Part shown: positions 1-11,235 of the stretch, piece after piece | Layout: every line of letters begins with the position of its first letter | Numbering within the stretch: position 1 is the stretch's first letter | NCBI GenBank assembly: GCA_019055375.1 | Contig: JAHQIW010000067.1 | Coordinates: forward strand, 124,001-188,000 | Direction of reading: 5' to 3' | From: Parelaphostrongylus tenuis | Taxonomy: Eukaryota > Nematoda > Chromadorea > Rhabditida > Metastrongylidae | DNA: 64,000 nucleotides | Program-made: the position numbers and the translations under genes | Notes under the pieces: model-generated | Database searches by the model: none | What the model was told of the DNA's origin: nothing | Seen by the model: only the letters and a program-made list of their open reading frames with translations

Positions 1-384
1 TTGGAACATAAGTGCATGACAACTAGTGACAACACATCTAATTTTGAATATTAAAAAATTGGTGGGGAAGAAAAGATGAACTTTTCGTGAAAATAGAGAG
101 CGAGCCGAAACGTTTTTGCAAAGGCTAGCCATCAAAGCATTCGTGTAAATATTCACGTAATTAATATATAATTGAATAATCTGCACAATGCTCATTCTAT
201 TTTCGATTTCGTTTTATTCTACATGAATGTTGATTTGCATGATCCATTATCATATCTACGGTGCGATCGTGCCCATGTCGGTTTGATAGAAGGGTGAGGG
301 GATGGGGCCGAATCAGCACCTTACTTCCTTATGGATTGCATCATTAAGTACTCCGCTATCACTCAACTTCCTTCTTAATATATA

Positions 385-596
385 AAAGTATAAAGCTTTC
401 CGCGGTTATCAAGCCGTGAGAGATGCAGCACTATACATACCTCATCAAGCATCGTAGAGGTGAATGAATGCATGTCTGGTTTTTACAATGACTAGCGATG
501 GCCAACCGATATATCAAGCCAGTGTAGCTATCCTACCAGACATAAGTATGCTACCGATTCGCCAACCTCGGAGAGATCGAAGGCTTGGTGTCTTCA
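385..596 (-). mobile_element. SINE-1 fragment (body only, no tRNA head)
   Basis: The block matches the 3' body of the complete SINE-1 at 35,660-35,957, in the same orientation. Shared landmarks in order are a gaatgcatgtctgg-like stretch, tttacaatgact, a gatggcc stretch and a terminal aaggcttggtg. The tRNA-like head present in the complete copy is missing, so this is a 5'-truncated, diverged copy. Confidence 0.6.
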
Positions 597-600
597 AATG

Positions 601-3140
601 GAAAGTGCTATCAATATAATTCGATCGGATTTTTGATAACAATTAAGACAAAACAATAATCTCTACGACTGATGAAATTTTTGATGACAAAAAGTGATTA
701 TAAAATGTCTCCGCAAAAAACGGTGCAAAATGACTGGAAATCCACTAAATGATGTCTCATAGGTGAATAATCGTGGATTAACTAGATATTTGTGCGAGAA
801 AGTGATGAGATTAGAAAGCCACTGGAGGTTGCATTCATCACAACCTAAAAACTTTGAACTATATTTCATATTACGGTAATCCGAAAGTACAAGAAATCAT
901 CAACAACTATTAGGAACGAAAAGGAAAAATAAGGAAAAACGAAAACAAGTCTCAGTAATTGCTCCACAGATGAAATAGCTTACAAAACAATTAGACAGAA
1001 ATGTTAAAAGAATTTTTTTTCTATTCTATTTATTTACACGACCCATCACAACACGATTTTTATTGTGCCGAACCCAGTACTCCTAGCATTCAATGCGTTG
1101 TTTGCCTTCTTGAATGGCGTAAAATATTAGTTGAGCATGTCTCCTTGCAATCACGAGGAAATCCTTGCTGTGGCGCTAATAAAGAGGAGAGCATCCAATG
1201 TCAGAGTCTATCAAAATTGAGAAGAAGAATAAAGTCGAAGAAAAGAAAGAAATAGAGAAATCTTGGGTGAGTTTGAGGAGTAGAGAACAAATGGAACGCT
1301 CAAGAACCAGTGTTTGCTAAATGAAATCTTCTCTTGAAAATTTGATTTGAAGAAATCACAGGAGAGAGAAGCGGTAGAAAGAAAGCTCTTCTTCTTCGCA
1401 ACTAATCCACAGATTTTGGATCATATGGAATCAATACAGCAAATGCGATCGATTAATCACCGATTGATCATGAATGATTCATTGCTGACCGATTAACGAA
1501 TTCCTTAGACAGCCATTATGAGGAAAAAACCCAGTCCGAACAATTCATCATATGTGAACACTAAGTGAGACGTTGGGTTATCGAATACTCGGAGCAGATG
1601 ACCAACTAGCTCTTCGATCTGCTGAGACAAAAAAAACTCTGAAAACTCTTGAATGCGATTGACTAAACTGTATGGTTTCCACTGAGTAAAGTCTCTTGGA
1701 AAAATCTAATCCTGAAAGAAAACAAATCAAGTAAAAGGCAAGGCGAAGAGTGAGAATCGTACGAGAAACGATGAGAACTAAGCAGTAGGCCAAATCGCCC
1801 ACAGAAAACACTCCTGAAACATGAAATAAAGAGACATTCCTGTCGAAAAGAAATTTCGAATTACATAATTTGTTCCACCTCTAATCTACAAATCTACGAA
1901 TTGACCCGACTGGACAGCGAAAAGCTCAATGTGTCCATATGGCGCGCCAAAGCTGCGTGCCGTGAAGGCCTACTAGACTAGGAAGGAACACCGAATAGCT
2001 GGAGACTCTTCATTCCGGAGCTTCGTTTAATTGTGACTAGCTTCTGTCAGAATTTCCGGAAGTAGACATGAAGATTGCTGTCAATGCTCGAATCCTACTT
2101 CTATGTATTTTTAGCCATGTCATTGCAAGAGTTCACAAAAATTGACGCGAAAAATATTTACACACTCCAGCACATCCACTCACATCTGTATATTCTAATG
2201 CGCTTATGGAGATACTAAAGTCAATGACAGAGCATAAACAACGAGTTTTGTGGGTGCCTATGGGTAAGTTGCTTTTGGCCCATGCTTGCCCTCTCGTTCT
2301 CTTGCCGAGGACGCTCAATGTAGCGTTGTACAAATGGCACGAGATTCCTCAGACGAAAGAGATCTTTAGCTAATTTATATGGATTCAAATGTTTGAAAAT
2401 TTTCAAAAGAAGGATTTCGCCATCTGTTGATGAAGTCAAGAGTATGAAAATTTATATAAGATTTATTGGAGAAGTGGTATAGAAATCTGATATAGATTTT
2501 TAAAAAATCCCCACAACCGACTTTCTCCCAATTTTTTCTACTTACCCATGTGTGCTCATCAAGAAAGCACTAATGAAGAAATCGCTTGTAAAAAAAACTC
2601 TAATTAAGGAACATTTTGAATGATACTGGTCACAAAGGCTGGTTAGCGCGTTATGGACAAAAAGCACTATGGGAGCCGACGACGCTACTCACCGGGAAGA
2701 CAGCATCAGCAAATGTCCAGATATTAGGAATGACCTGTCGCAATAATCGATCGAGTACGATCGATTCATCGGTCATTTAGATCCAATTAAATGAAGGGAC
2801 ATAGATGTGCACAAATACCATCAAATACAAACATCGCACATCATGTTATCCAAAATGTGAAGGATTTCGATCAAATGTCTGAATCAACTTTTGAACGAGA
2901 AATAACAAAAGAGACCTTTATACCCAGTTTGGTATTTTTCCAGTAAGAGCTTAACGATGCATTCGAAAGAAAGCGCTGAACGTTCATTGAATAAGTCGCT
3001 TGGCGAGCATTGTAAATAGTATTTATTTGATCCCAAATGGATTCACCTATTTATTTTTTACTCAAGTGAATCATTAAAGTCTCATATTGGACTGTTTTTT
3101 AAATGTATTGTTTCTAGATGATCAAACAGAAATCCTTTTC
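601..3140. other. No recognisable gene; apart from repeat DR1
   Basis: Only short open frames occur here, none with a recognised motif or credible splice pattern. A dispersed repeat (DR1) lies at 1,015-1,185. A short minus-strand frame at 2,221-2,439 has a leucine-rich start but nothing that supports calling it a gene. Confidence 0.5.
1015..1185. repeat. Dispersed repeat DR1, copy 1
   Basis: This stretch matches 51,325-51,512 and 63,840-64,000 in the same orientation. Common words include a tttattgt-like AT stretch, cccagtac, gttgagc and a tcgaggat-like word (tcacgagg here). The family is otherwise unidentified, and the copies are diverged. Confidence 0.5.
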
Positions 3141-3144
3141 ATTT

Positions 3145-3462
3145 ACCCGCTTCAAGTGGTGGTATGATATAATAAAAATTACCGGTGATTTAGAGTGATG
3201 TGCAAAACTTTTGCATTAGGTGGGACTCTAACCACCATTTAACCCTATCCGGAGGCGAATCCTCGAACCGTTGCACCACCAGCACCTATTTTGCATACAA
3301 GAAGTGGTATCAAAACAGACGTAAAAGGAGTGGTGTCATAAAAAGCGTCGGTAGTGTAACGATTCGAGCAAGCGCTTCCGGATCGGGTGAAGTGTAAAAT
3401 TCAAGTCCCAGCTGACACAAAAGTTTTGCACATCACTCTACATCAGTGTATTGTTTTTGATG
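3145..3462. mobile_element. tRNA-headed palindromic element, copy 1
   Basis: The ends are inverted around agagtgatgtgcaaaacttt (left, about 3,191) and its complement (right, about 3,420-3,440). Inside lie tRNA-like modules: a minus-strand one near 3,215-3,290, and a plus-strand one near 3,345-3,415 with a box-A-like word (gtagtgtaacg) and a box-B-like word (ttcaagtccc). Same family as 30,245-30,735 and 58,083-58,610. It is a non-autonomous element, not a functional tRNA, because neither module folds into an intact cloverleaf. Confidence 0.6.
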
Positions 3463-4082
3463 TTATTTTTAGAATATGGACCGCTAAAGACAAATCGAAG
3501 GTAATCGATATGTCCTCTCATCGCAAATCTTTCCTCACTTGAATAGAGAATATCGAAAAAGAGATAGAGAATTGAAGTAGGCGAGACAATGCGGACTGTA
3601 AAATCTTTGTAAGCCGTAAAACGTTCCACGATGCTATCGAAAAGTAGGCAGTTATGACCCATTTAGCAATAGTTTCAGATTGTTTAGATGCTAAGCTTCA
3701 CATAATGGCGCATAAAAAACTTACAAATGGTGCGCTTACAACGCTTAGAAGGAAAGACTGAAAACATCTACTATGTAGTTATCGTAGTAAACAACCAACA
3801 TCGCTACTATTTTCATAATTATTAGATCGGTAGAGTGGCAAGAACTGCGAAGGTTTTTTCGTAATAGCAGCCGAGGAGTTTTGTAGTGGTTTGACTGTGG
3901 TCAGGGTCGAACAGATTTACGCAAATTAGATCACTTTACCAGACGATACAAAAACAGCGACGGAGGCAGGCAATCTCACAATTGTTCGACAGTATATTGA
4001 ACTGATACTCTGGTCTGATACAAATAATAAGACAGCATGTTTTGAGCATTTTATGAGGTCTGTCATGGCGCTTATAAGATAC

Positions 4083-4336
4083 TAGATAAGCGTCTGTTTC
4101 GCGCTTCCAGGCTCCTCAGTGCGGTGTCTTTCGGTTCAGCTAATCCCTTGCACGGGATCCCTACTTATAAAGGCGCTGGTCACTCAAGCGGGGATTTCAC
4201 CACCTTACTTGCGGTTGTTCGGCGTTCATTCCTTTATAAGTAGGCGGTGTATCCCCTTGCAAGAGATCGGCTGAATCAAAAGGCGTTGCACTACTGAGGA
4301 GCATGTAAGGGCGAAACAGGCGCCTGTCTAGGAGTT
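4083..4336. mobile_element. Palindromic MITE-like element
   Basis: A ~250-bp imperfect palindrome. The left arm reads gtctgtttcgc, ctcctcagt, ttcggttcagc, cctacttataaagg; the right arm carries the complements in reverse order (cctttataagtagg, cggctgaat, actgaggag, gcgaaacaggcgcctgtct). There is no coding capacity. Confidence 0.7.
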
Positions 4337-4339
4337 TAG

Positions 4340-7300
4340 AAGTGCCTTACCAGACTCCATAAAAGGCTCAAAACTTGTTATCATTTTAATGGATTTTACT
4401 GTTTTTGAGCGAGGTCTATAAATGCATTCGAATGAAGAGGTATGATGTCGGAGAATTCTAAGGAGAACCACTCATCTATTTTAACCGTGGATTAGGTAAA
4501 CCTTAATCAAGCTAAAACATTTTGGCGTCTAAACGCAGTGACTAATTCGTGGGTGAGTGAGCTTTGTTGATGATCATTGAAAAGGCCATGAACGATTAAG
4601 AAAATTAGGAATCTATCCAAATGTAAGCTATTATATTTCTTGGCATTTGATTGCATTTAGGGTATCGGATTAGAGTTTGAATTGACTCCAAAACTCGCTG
4701 AGGTGAACTGTGCAGCAGCCGGAAAGAATTAGAAAAAAGTCATGAAGAATTAGTAATTACTCTTCTTCGATGAGTATGATCAACCGAGATAAACATGTTA
4801 GGTTAGCAGGTTCAAAACGCCAGACTTAGCACTCATCTGTTGTTTATACTGGCAAAACAACTTTAGCACAGGAGGTGGTCTGCTAAAGTAAGAGAATAAA
4901 AGGTTAAAATTACTGAGCTCTAGACTATATGCTGCGAAAATTTGATAACGAACGAAAGTGGAAGAAGAAAGAGTCGAAGCTTCGAGAGAAAGGCTACGAA
5001 GTAAAGATGGCCGAATAAAGAACATTTGACTTCCTTATTTAAGATGAAGTCCTAGTAAAATCTCAGCCGTCTAGATTCTTTTCCCCTTACGATTCTTGCT
5101 GTCTAATTAATGTAATACATAGCATCATTTTGGCAGGAATCTAAAGAGAAGAAGTAAAGATCTATGGTCAACTATTTCAAAATCAAAGAAGTTCAGGATA
5201 TTTCAATATTGAGCGAGATGGAAGCCTTTCTAAGCATTGGAAAAAGCAAGTTGGAAGTACGAAGAGTCAAATCGTGAGTGACATGTTCATCAGACAGAGA
5301 GGGACAGTAATGAGAAGTTTCTGGTACGTTTTCGCGTTAAAGTCCGCATGGTACGATTGAGCTCGACAAATTCTTGATTATGGAACGAAAGCTGGCTTGA
5401 GTTACCAGTTGGCACTCTCAGAATGTAGCGGGAATTTGACTGGTTACAACCTGTTTTGATACTAATCAAATTTGCAAAGTGCCTTTTTATTTTTGTATAA
5501 ATATTATTGGAGTATGAGCACTGCAACGTAGAGGCCAGTAGTACACTGCAATTTACACGCGATCGCCGGCAGATTCACGAATATCGGGTAAACCAAGCCC
5601 ACCATATTATCTATGAGATCGACAAATTAGTACCGGTTTGGCCTAGAACACTGAACGAACCTATTGAGCACATTCGTAGCCCCTCTTTCTTCTCAATTCA
5701 TGAAGAAAATGTACGTTCGATAAACAATAAGGAACTGCGGCATATCGCTAATCGCTGACTAATGACTCGCTTAGTGATCGACTTTGCACGATAAAGCCAT
5801 TATCGCTTAGAGCCAGACTAATAGAGCTGCAAATTCAGAACCTGAAAAGGTTTCCGCAAGAATAATCCTTTGGTTTGCTAGTAAGATTCGGCTTTACACT
5901 TTTTTCCATCATAATCAAATCGTATCTTACGCTTCGAGTACGTAAATGATATGCTCTGCTTGTATGTACGTCGCATTCAGATGAGCTTCCCAAATTTTTA
6001 TGCACTAGGCAAATTCTCCACCTACCGTTATTGCATCTACACATGAGAGAATTCTTTGTAGATTTCTCGAAGACGATCGAACTTTCCTATAACTGAGTCT
6101 ATGACAGTGTGAAAGGTGAAAAAGATAAGGTTAGAATTCTTCGCGAGTGCGCGAGGAGTATCGTTAGTTGAGTGTCATTTCAAAATTTTTCTTTCGATTC
6201 GCTACCAGTATGTGATCGGTCCACTTGTTTTGTTCATTCGAAATCAACCATTTGCGAGCCGATCGGTAGCCTCATACAAAAAGCGATCGTTGAAATACCT
6301 CGTTGCACTCCGACAATGCCAGACTCGTTCGCGCGTAGTGGTGTCGCAGAGGACCAGGAATAGTACAGTAAATTGTCTTTTTTATTGATACGTTTCAAAT
6401 GGTTACTAAGGCTGCCAATAATGAACTAATTGTAAACAAAACACAATATTTTGTCATAAATTCCTTTTTATGCAACTCAGCGAGCGGCCAGCAAAACCTG
6501 TAGAAATTAGCATATGAATGGCCGGCGAATGCATTGAACTGACTGACTGGCGATAGGAAACGTTAGTTCAGGTCGAATAGTCATCCATAACATTTGTTTT
6601 ATTATAACAGCTATAATATCTTCTTCTTCAAAGACTAGAAGAAAAACAAAGAAGAAGAACTTTCAGAGCACTAAAATAACTCTAACTGTGATTTTGTTGC
6701 TTTCGAGTGCTACAGTAAATTAAATTTCACTACTGGGAACACCAATAATAGTAGAGATGAATGGTGTGAAAGGACAGTAAGCATCATCAAGATGAGGAAA
6801 ATTAAAAAATCAAGAGCAATATCATTAGAACCATGCAATCCACTGGATTATTTCAAAGTGCTTTTTGCAATCATTTTCCACCTGATAAAGCTGGAAAACT
6901 AATCCAGCATCGTATTTATATGCATAAGAAGTATTAAGACGAAGTAGGAGAGTTCGTACCCGACCGTATGATGAGATTCTATGTTTCATTCCTGAGGAAG
7001 TGATTCAAACAATTCCTCACGAAGACGCGAATTTTGGCAGGTTGAAAAGTATTGATTTTATTACTATTTAGTCTACACTTTTTGCCTGTGCAGTTTATTT
7101 TTCTCTGTATGATCTTTCAAAATAGCTCTAAAGGAAAGTTATACAAGATCACATAAGTTCGATTTTAGCAGTGGAATCATGAAGAGCAGAGAGTAAAAGT
7201 TAGGCAAAAACATCATATCGACACATTTCGATCCATAATAAGCAACCAAATAAGAAATTTCTTCTATATCTTCATCAAAAATTAACTAATGACAACATTT

Positions 7301-9600
7301 GCTAATTTTTTTTTGGAAAGATTTCAATTACGAAGCGTTAATTCACAAAGCCCAATGATTGTAGTGAAGGCCTAGGAAAACGATACCACAGCCTTATTAG
7401 ATTTAAATTACAGTGACACAAACAATGGTACTGAGAGATAACGGATTCAAATCGCGGCTACTTTTACCTGGGGCTTATGTGCTAAGGATCGCACCAATCG
7501 AAGCCGTGTTTTGTCTCTCTCAATGTTGTTGAGATGACAGCAATCAGCATGCCATCGAACAATAAAGATAGCCGATTCTCTACTACAAGCGAATGCACAT
7601 GTGCACACAATCACCTCACTGCGCGACGAAGGAGCATCGAAATGAACGAATGGAAAAATAAGAAAAATGCCATATAACCATTTGAGAAATCATATTAGAA
7701 ACAATGTTCCATTCGTTAACTGTTTATACTCGATATTGTCTTTGAAACTAAGCAGTCGATCTTCAAACGGTATAGAATGCTTCACGCCATTAATATTTTT
7801 AATGCACAAAAAAAAAGTCGTAGAAAGTCAGATGACTTTTGCAATTTAGTGGTTAATTGACCGACTAATGCCGATGGTTTTGAAATCAGCATGATGCTAG
7901 AATCAAACCGCTGCAATATCACAAAACGAGAGAAAATCGCGGCAATCCATTAGATGGTAAACCTTTGTAATGTAGTTGTGGGCAAAATTTTACTAGTGTA
8001 ACATCGTTCTCAAAGAGCAATGTCGCTTTTACAAGAAACAGCTGTATGGTGGTTGTAAGACGGTCTACAGCTGTTGCAACTGGCAGGCTTAACAATTTTG
8101 TTGTCTGGAGTGGTAGCTTTATAAAAGATAAGAATCAGGAGAAGGCTCTAACTCGTAAAAAGGCCTAGTTTTTCGAGGAAGTCACTTTACGACAGTCAAG
8201 TTTGAATTATTCTCAAATCAGAATTTTTGAAAAATTTGAAGAAACTTAGATTGACTCTGACTTTTGACATCTCAGCAACTACACGATCAATTGTGGGTGA
8301 TGAAAAAATGAAGGCTGTTTAATCTTATCTTCTGTGAATTATCTATACGGGTAAAATAAGAATTGAAATCGCGTCGAAGCAGAAATAACGGTCCAGCAAA
8401 TGATGTTCGGTTCTTAAAAGCCACATGACTTCTACGAAAAGTCAGTAACACAAATTTTCCAAATCGTCAATCACTATGATAACGAGGAGATTGTCAGTAA
8501 GAAAACGAATAGATCGAGGCCATCGGTGAGCTTCAAAAAACTATGATCATCGACTCCTGAGTGTATACTTAGGAAGTGCAAATGCTACTCAGGGAATCAC
8601 TAAACATTCTTTGGATTAACTATTGATCCACTGGTTACCGATTCAGAGATGCCACAAAATCCAGCATTAGTACTCCAAAACGTATTTTCCACAGCCCATC
8701 ACAAAGTTTTTGAAACGCTCTTATAACTTGCGCTAACACACCAGGCGTTGACGATATGTGACTTGAAGGAGGGCGTGAGTAACAAAGGGGTTGGACTGAC
8801 ATGTTGGAATCGTGCGCCACTCGGCGGATAAACTCATCGAAATGAGACGAGCGACAGACGATTTCTGGGTCGTTGTGTCATGAGGCGATCGGCGATGAAG
8901 TCACATCGTCATCATCACCTAATTTCCTGCTGTAATTTGCCCATTATTTCCACTTTTTGGCTCTGAAAAACTCCATCAATGATGAGAGTTTGTTCAAACA
9001 ATTGGTGTTTTTATGACCCGTACTATGTACTAGTCACGAGGCTGTCGCTATTAGATTTCATGAAATTCCAAAGAAATTAGATTTGGCTATTGAACTCTTA
9101 ATGACTGAAAAAATATAGAAACAAAAACTGCTAATTAGTTTTCGATAACGGAAAAATGGAGGCGATTGTAGACAGTGATCAGTCGTTACGTGACAGAACA
9201 TTAGCGACCTTTGATTCGGCTCCGAGCCAAGGAGAGCCAGACTCTACAGATCCTTCGGATTGACAAATCCGTATCAGACTCGATCTCGACGCTAAAAAAC
9301 AACATCATAATGCATTGATAGACTGTGCAAGAGCTCAGGATTGACCCATATACACCTCAATTTTTCTCAATGCAGGAGAAAGTATGACAAAGTTCTCAAA
9401 GGTTGCTCAATATTGATTGATTCGCTCCTTTTATCCATAAAGAAAAAGTTGCTTCTGTGAAATTTACTGGGTGATAAAAGGACACAAGCTTTTACCATAT
9501 GCAGTTAAAATAGTTTTGCCAACTATTTTGCTTTATTTATCCTCTGCACGCTAGCCGCTTCTCGTACTCAAAATAATTTACCAAAGCTCGTTATGAAATT
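4340..9600. other. No supported gene; unrecognised sequence
   Basis: Short frames only. The most protein-like is on the plus strand at 5,507-5,758 (83 residues), with no recognised motif and no clear splice sites. A minus-strand tRNA-like remnant may lie near 7,437-7,510, with a box-B-like gatttgaatcc. No long repeat was recognised. Confidence 0.4.
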
Positions 9601-9619
9601 TATAAGTGCGATTCTATAG

Positions 9620-9812
9620 GAGCGCATGTGGCGCAGTGGTTAAAGGTGCTTTGCGTCGCACACAAAATCAATGGTTCGAACTCGCGCTCATGGCTCACCA
9701 AGCCATCCACTCGTTCGGGTACCAAACTGGTATCAATTTATATGTCACATGTTCAAACTCAAACACATGGTCTTACAGTAGGCGAATTTTTCAGATTATT
9801 CCTGACTGTGTT
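9620..9812 (+). mobile_element. SINE-1 with tRNA-like head
   Basis: The head begins gagcgcatgtggcgcagtgg (box A) and has ggttcgaactc (box B) about 35 bp downstream, followed by a body starting gctcatggctcaccaagcca. The copy at 35,660-35,957 on the minus strand shares head and body. The body is shortened and diverged after about 9,730. Pol III promoter boxes make it a tRNA-derived SINE, not a tRNA gene. Confidence 0.75.
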
Positions 9813-10202
9813 TAGTTTGGTGCTAAATTTGTTAGCCATCACTTGAGCAGCTTCAAGTTCGTCGACTAGAGAAACTTTTGAAACAATTTCTATTATCAAC
9901 TACTGATTAATCTTGGCATTGATTGAACTATTGGTCCTTTTCTTCATAAGCAGAGACAATCTGCCGACAACAAAATGTAATGACCACCATAACACAAAAA
10001 TAGCTCTGAGTTATCAGCGGTTTATCCTTCTTCAGAGCCTGGAAGAGTCACATTGCCACGTACTTTACTCAGTTTAACATAAACAGCTTGTTGAATATAG
10101 TGTTCGTTGCTACGGCTCTGTAGTTATTGATGAAGACAAGCCGAATAGACTAAGGAGGTGTGCCTGGCTCAAATCAATCTTGATTTGAGTTGTGGTGCAA
10201 AG

Positions 10203-10356
10203 TCAGGCTTGATGACGATATACTCCTTCTTTTGTGGTCCATTCTGGAATCTTGGCATTAATGAGCGCTTCCAATGTTTCACGCACTAGTGTCATATAAT
10301 ACTGCGCTGGGTTGGTAACATCTACTTCAAGATGTTTCCCGTTATATGTCCGTACC
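10203..10356 (-). CDS. Candidate terminal exon, unknown protein
   Basis: The frame is open from an acceptor-like cacatag to a TGA, with ordinary codon content (…VTNPAQYYMTLVRETLEA…). No family was recognised and no upstream exon could be joined, so it may be a chance frame. It lies next to an old RTE remnant, so transposon origin is also possible. Confidence 0.2.
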
Positions 10357-10559
10357 CTATGTGAGTCAAGCGGCGTGTTTGGTTTCATTGAGCGCTGTGA
10401 TTATGAGGACTTTTTCGCGACTCCTTACTTTTAAGACTCATTCGATAACCTTGATGTTTGATGAATCAACACTGCGTTTAAATCTGAAAATACGATTTTC
10501 GCACTGTAACAGCAAAATAAGATTACGTTTCACCTCGGCCATCTTTCGTATAACTATTC

Positions 10560-10720
10560 CTCGACTAGGGTTCGTGAATGGATTTCAGTGCAGTTTTAGT
10601 TTGATTAGAGGCTTGAAAAGCGATGATTCTGCAGCTAAGTTTGGTTTCAGAAAAGGATTCTATACAATGAGAAAAATGGTGAGGATGAGAGCAGATGTTA
10701 TGAATCAACATGTTTTCTTT
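10560..10720 (+). pseudogene. Decayed RTE reverse transcriptase fragment
   Basis: Within a longer open frame, the segment reading GFRKGFYTM matches the GFRKGFSTM motif of the intact RTE reverse transcriptase at 14,699-16,393, and the residues before it (SLIRGLKSDD) align with its NRIDRTLDEG. The rest of the polymerase is not recognisable. This explains the unusually long 144-residue frame around it. Confidence 0.45.
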
Positions 10721-11007
10721 GGTTGGCTTTCGGTACCGCTTGGACCACTTGTAGATTTAGCAGTTCGAGTACTTCTTTGAGATAGCCGTAAGCAACTGAA
10801 TTTTTAGTTCATATATGTCATTGCTTTTTATTCCATAGAAGAGCTTGCCGATGACTTTAATCGCAGAGTCGTGAGCACCTTAATTCAAGGGAGATAGTGT
10901 AGAAGGACTTCACCACGTATGCATAGTCAAGAGGGTTTCGAAGTGTGATCTGATAACATTTTTCAAATCGTTCATGAGGTCTGTTATTACATTCTACTGT
11001 GCTAGAC

Positions 11008-11235
11008 ATGTATTTCGGCCTTCGACCTCATCAGAAACACGCTACCTCTCGTTTGAGCCAATCCTCTCCAAGGGGATGTACCCCCTACATTCAAAGAAAT
11101 CGACGACGAACATATCATAGGGCACGTGTGTCAAGTAATAAGGTAGCCCGACAGTGCAACAACTCACAGTCGATTGTTCATGGTTGGTACATTTTTGAGC
11201 CTTACATGCGACCTTCTATGGCACTTATGAAGTGC
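11008..11235. mobile_element. Palindromic MITE family F1, rearranged copy
   Basis: It shares acatgtatttcggccttcg, a ccaatcctctcc-like word and acgacgaac with the left arm of the elements at 36,318-36,660 and 45,447-45,805. The arm start (catttttgagcc) occurs downstream at about 11,189 instead of upstream, so the copy is rearranged. Confidence 0.45.

Noticed and set aside
9620..9695. tRNA gene
   Set aside because: A and B boxes are present, but acceptor and anticodon stems do not pair, and the same head occurs with a SINE body at 35.7-36.0 kb.
10346..10780. 144-codon plus-strand frame as a host gene
   Set aside because: It contains the GFRKGFYTM block of an RTE reverse transcriptase and nothing else recognisable, so it is treated as a transposon relic.
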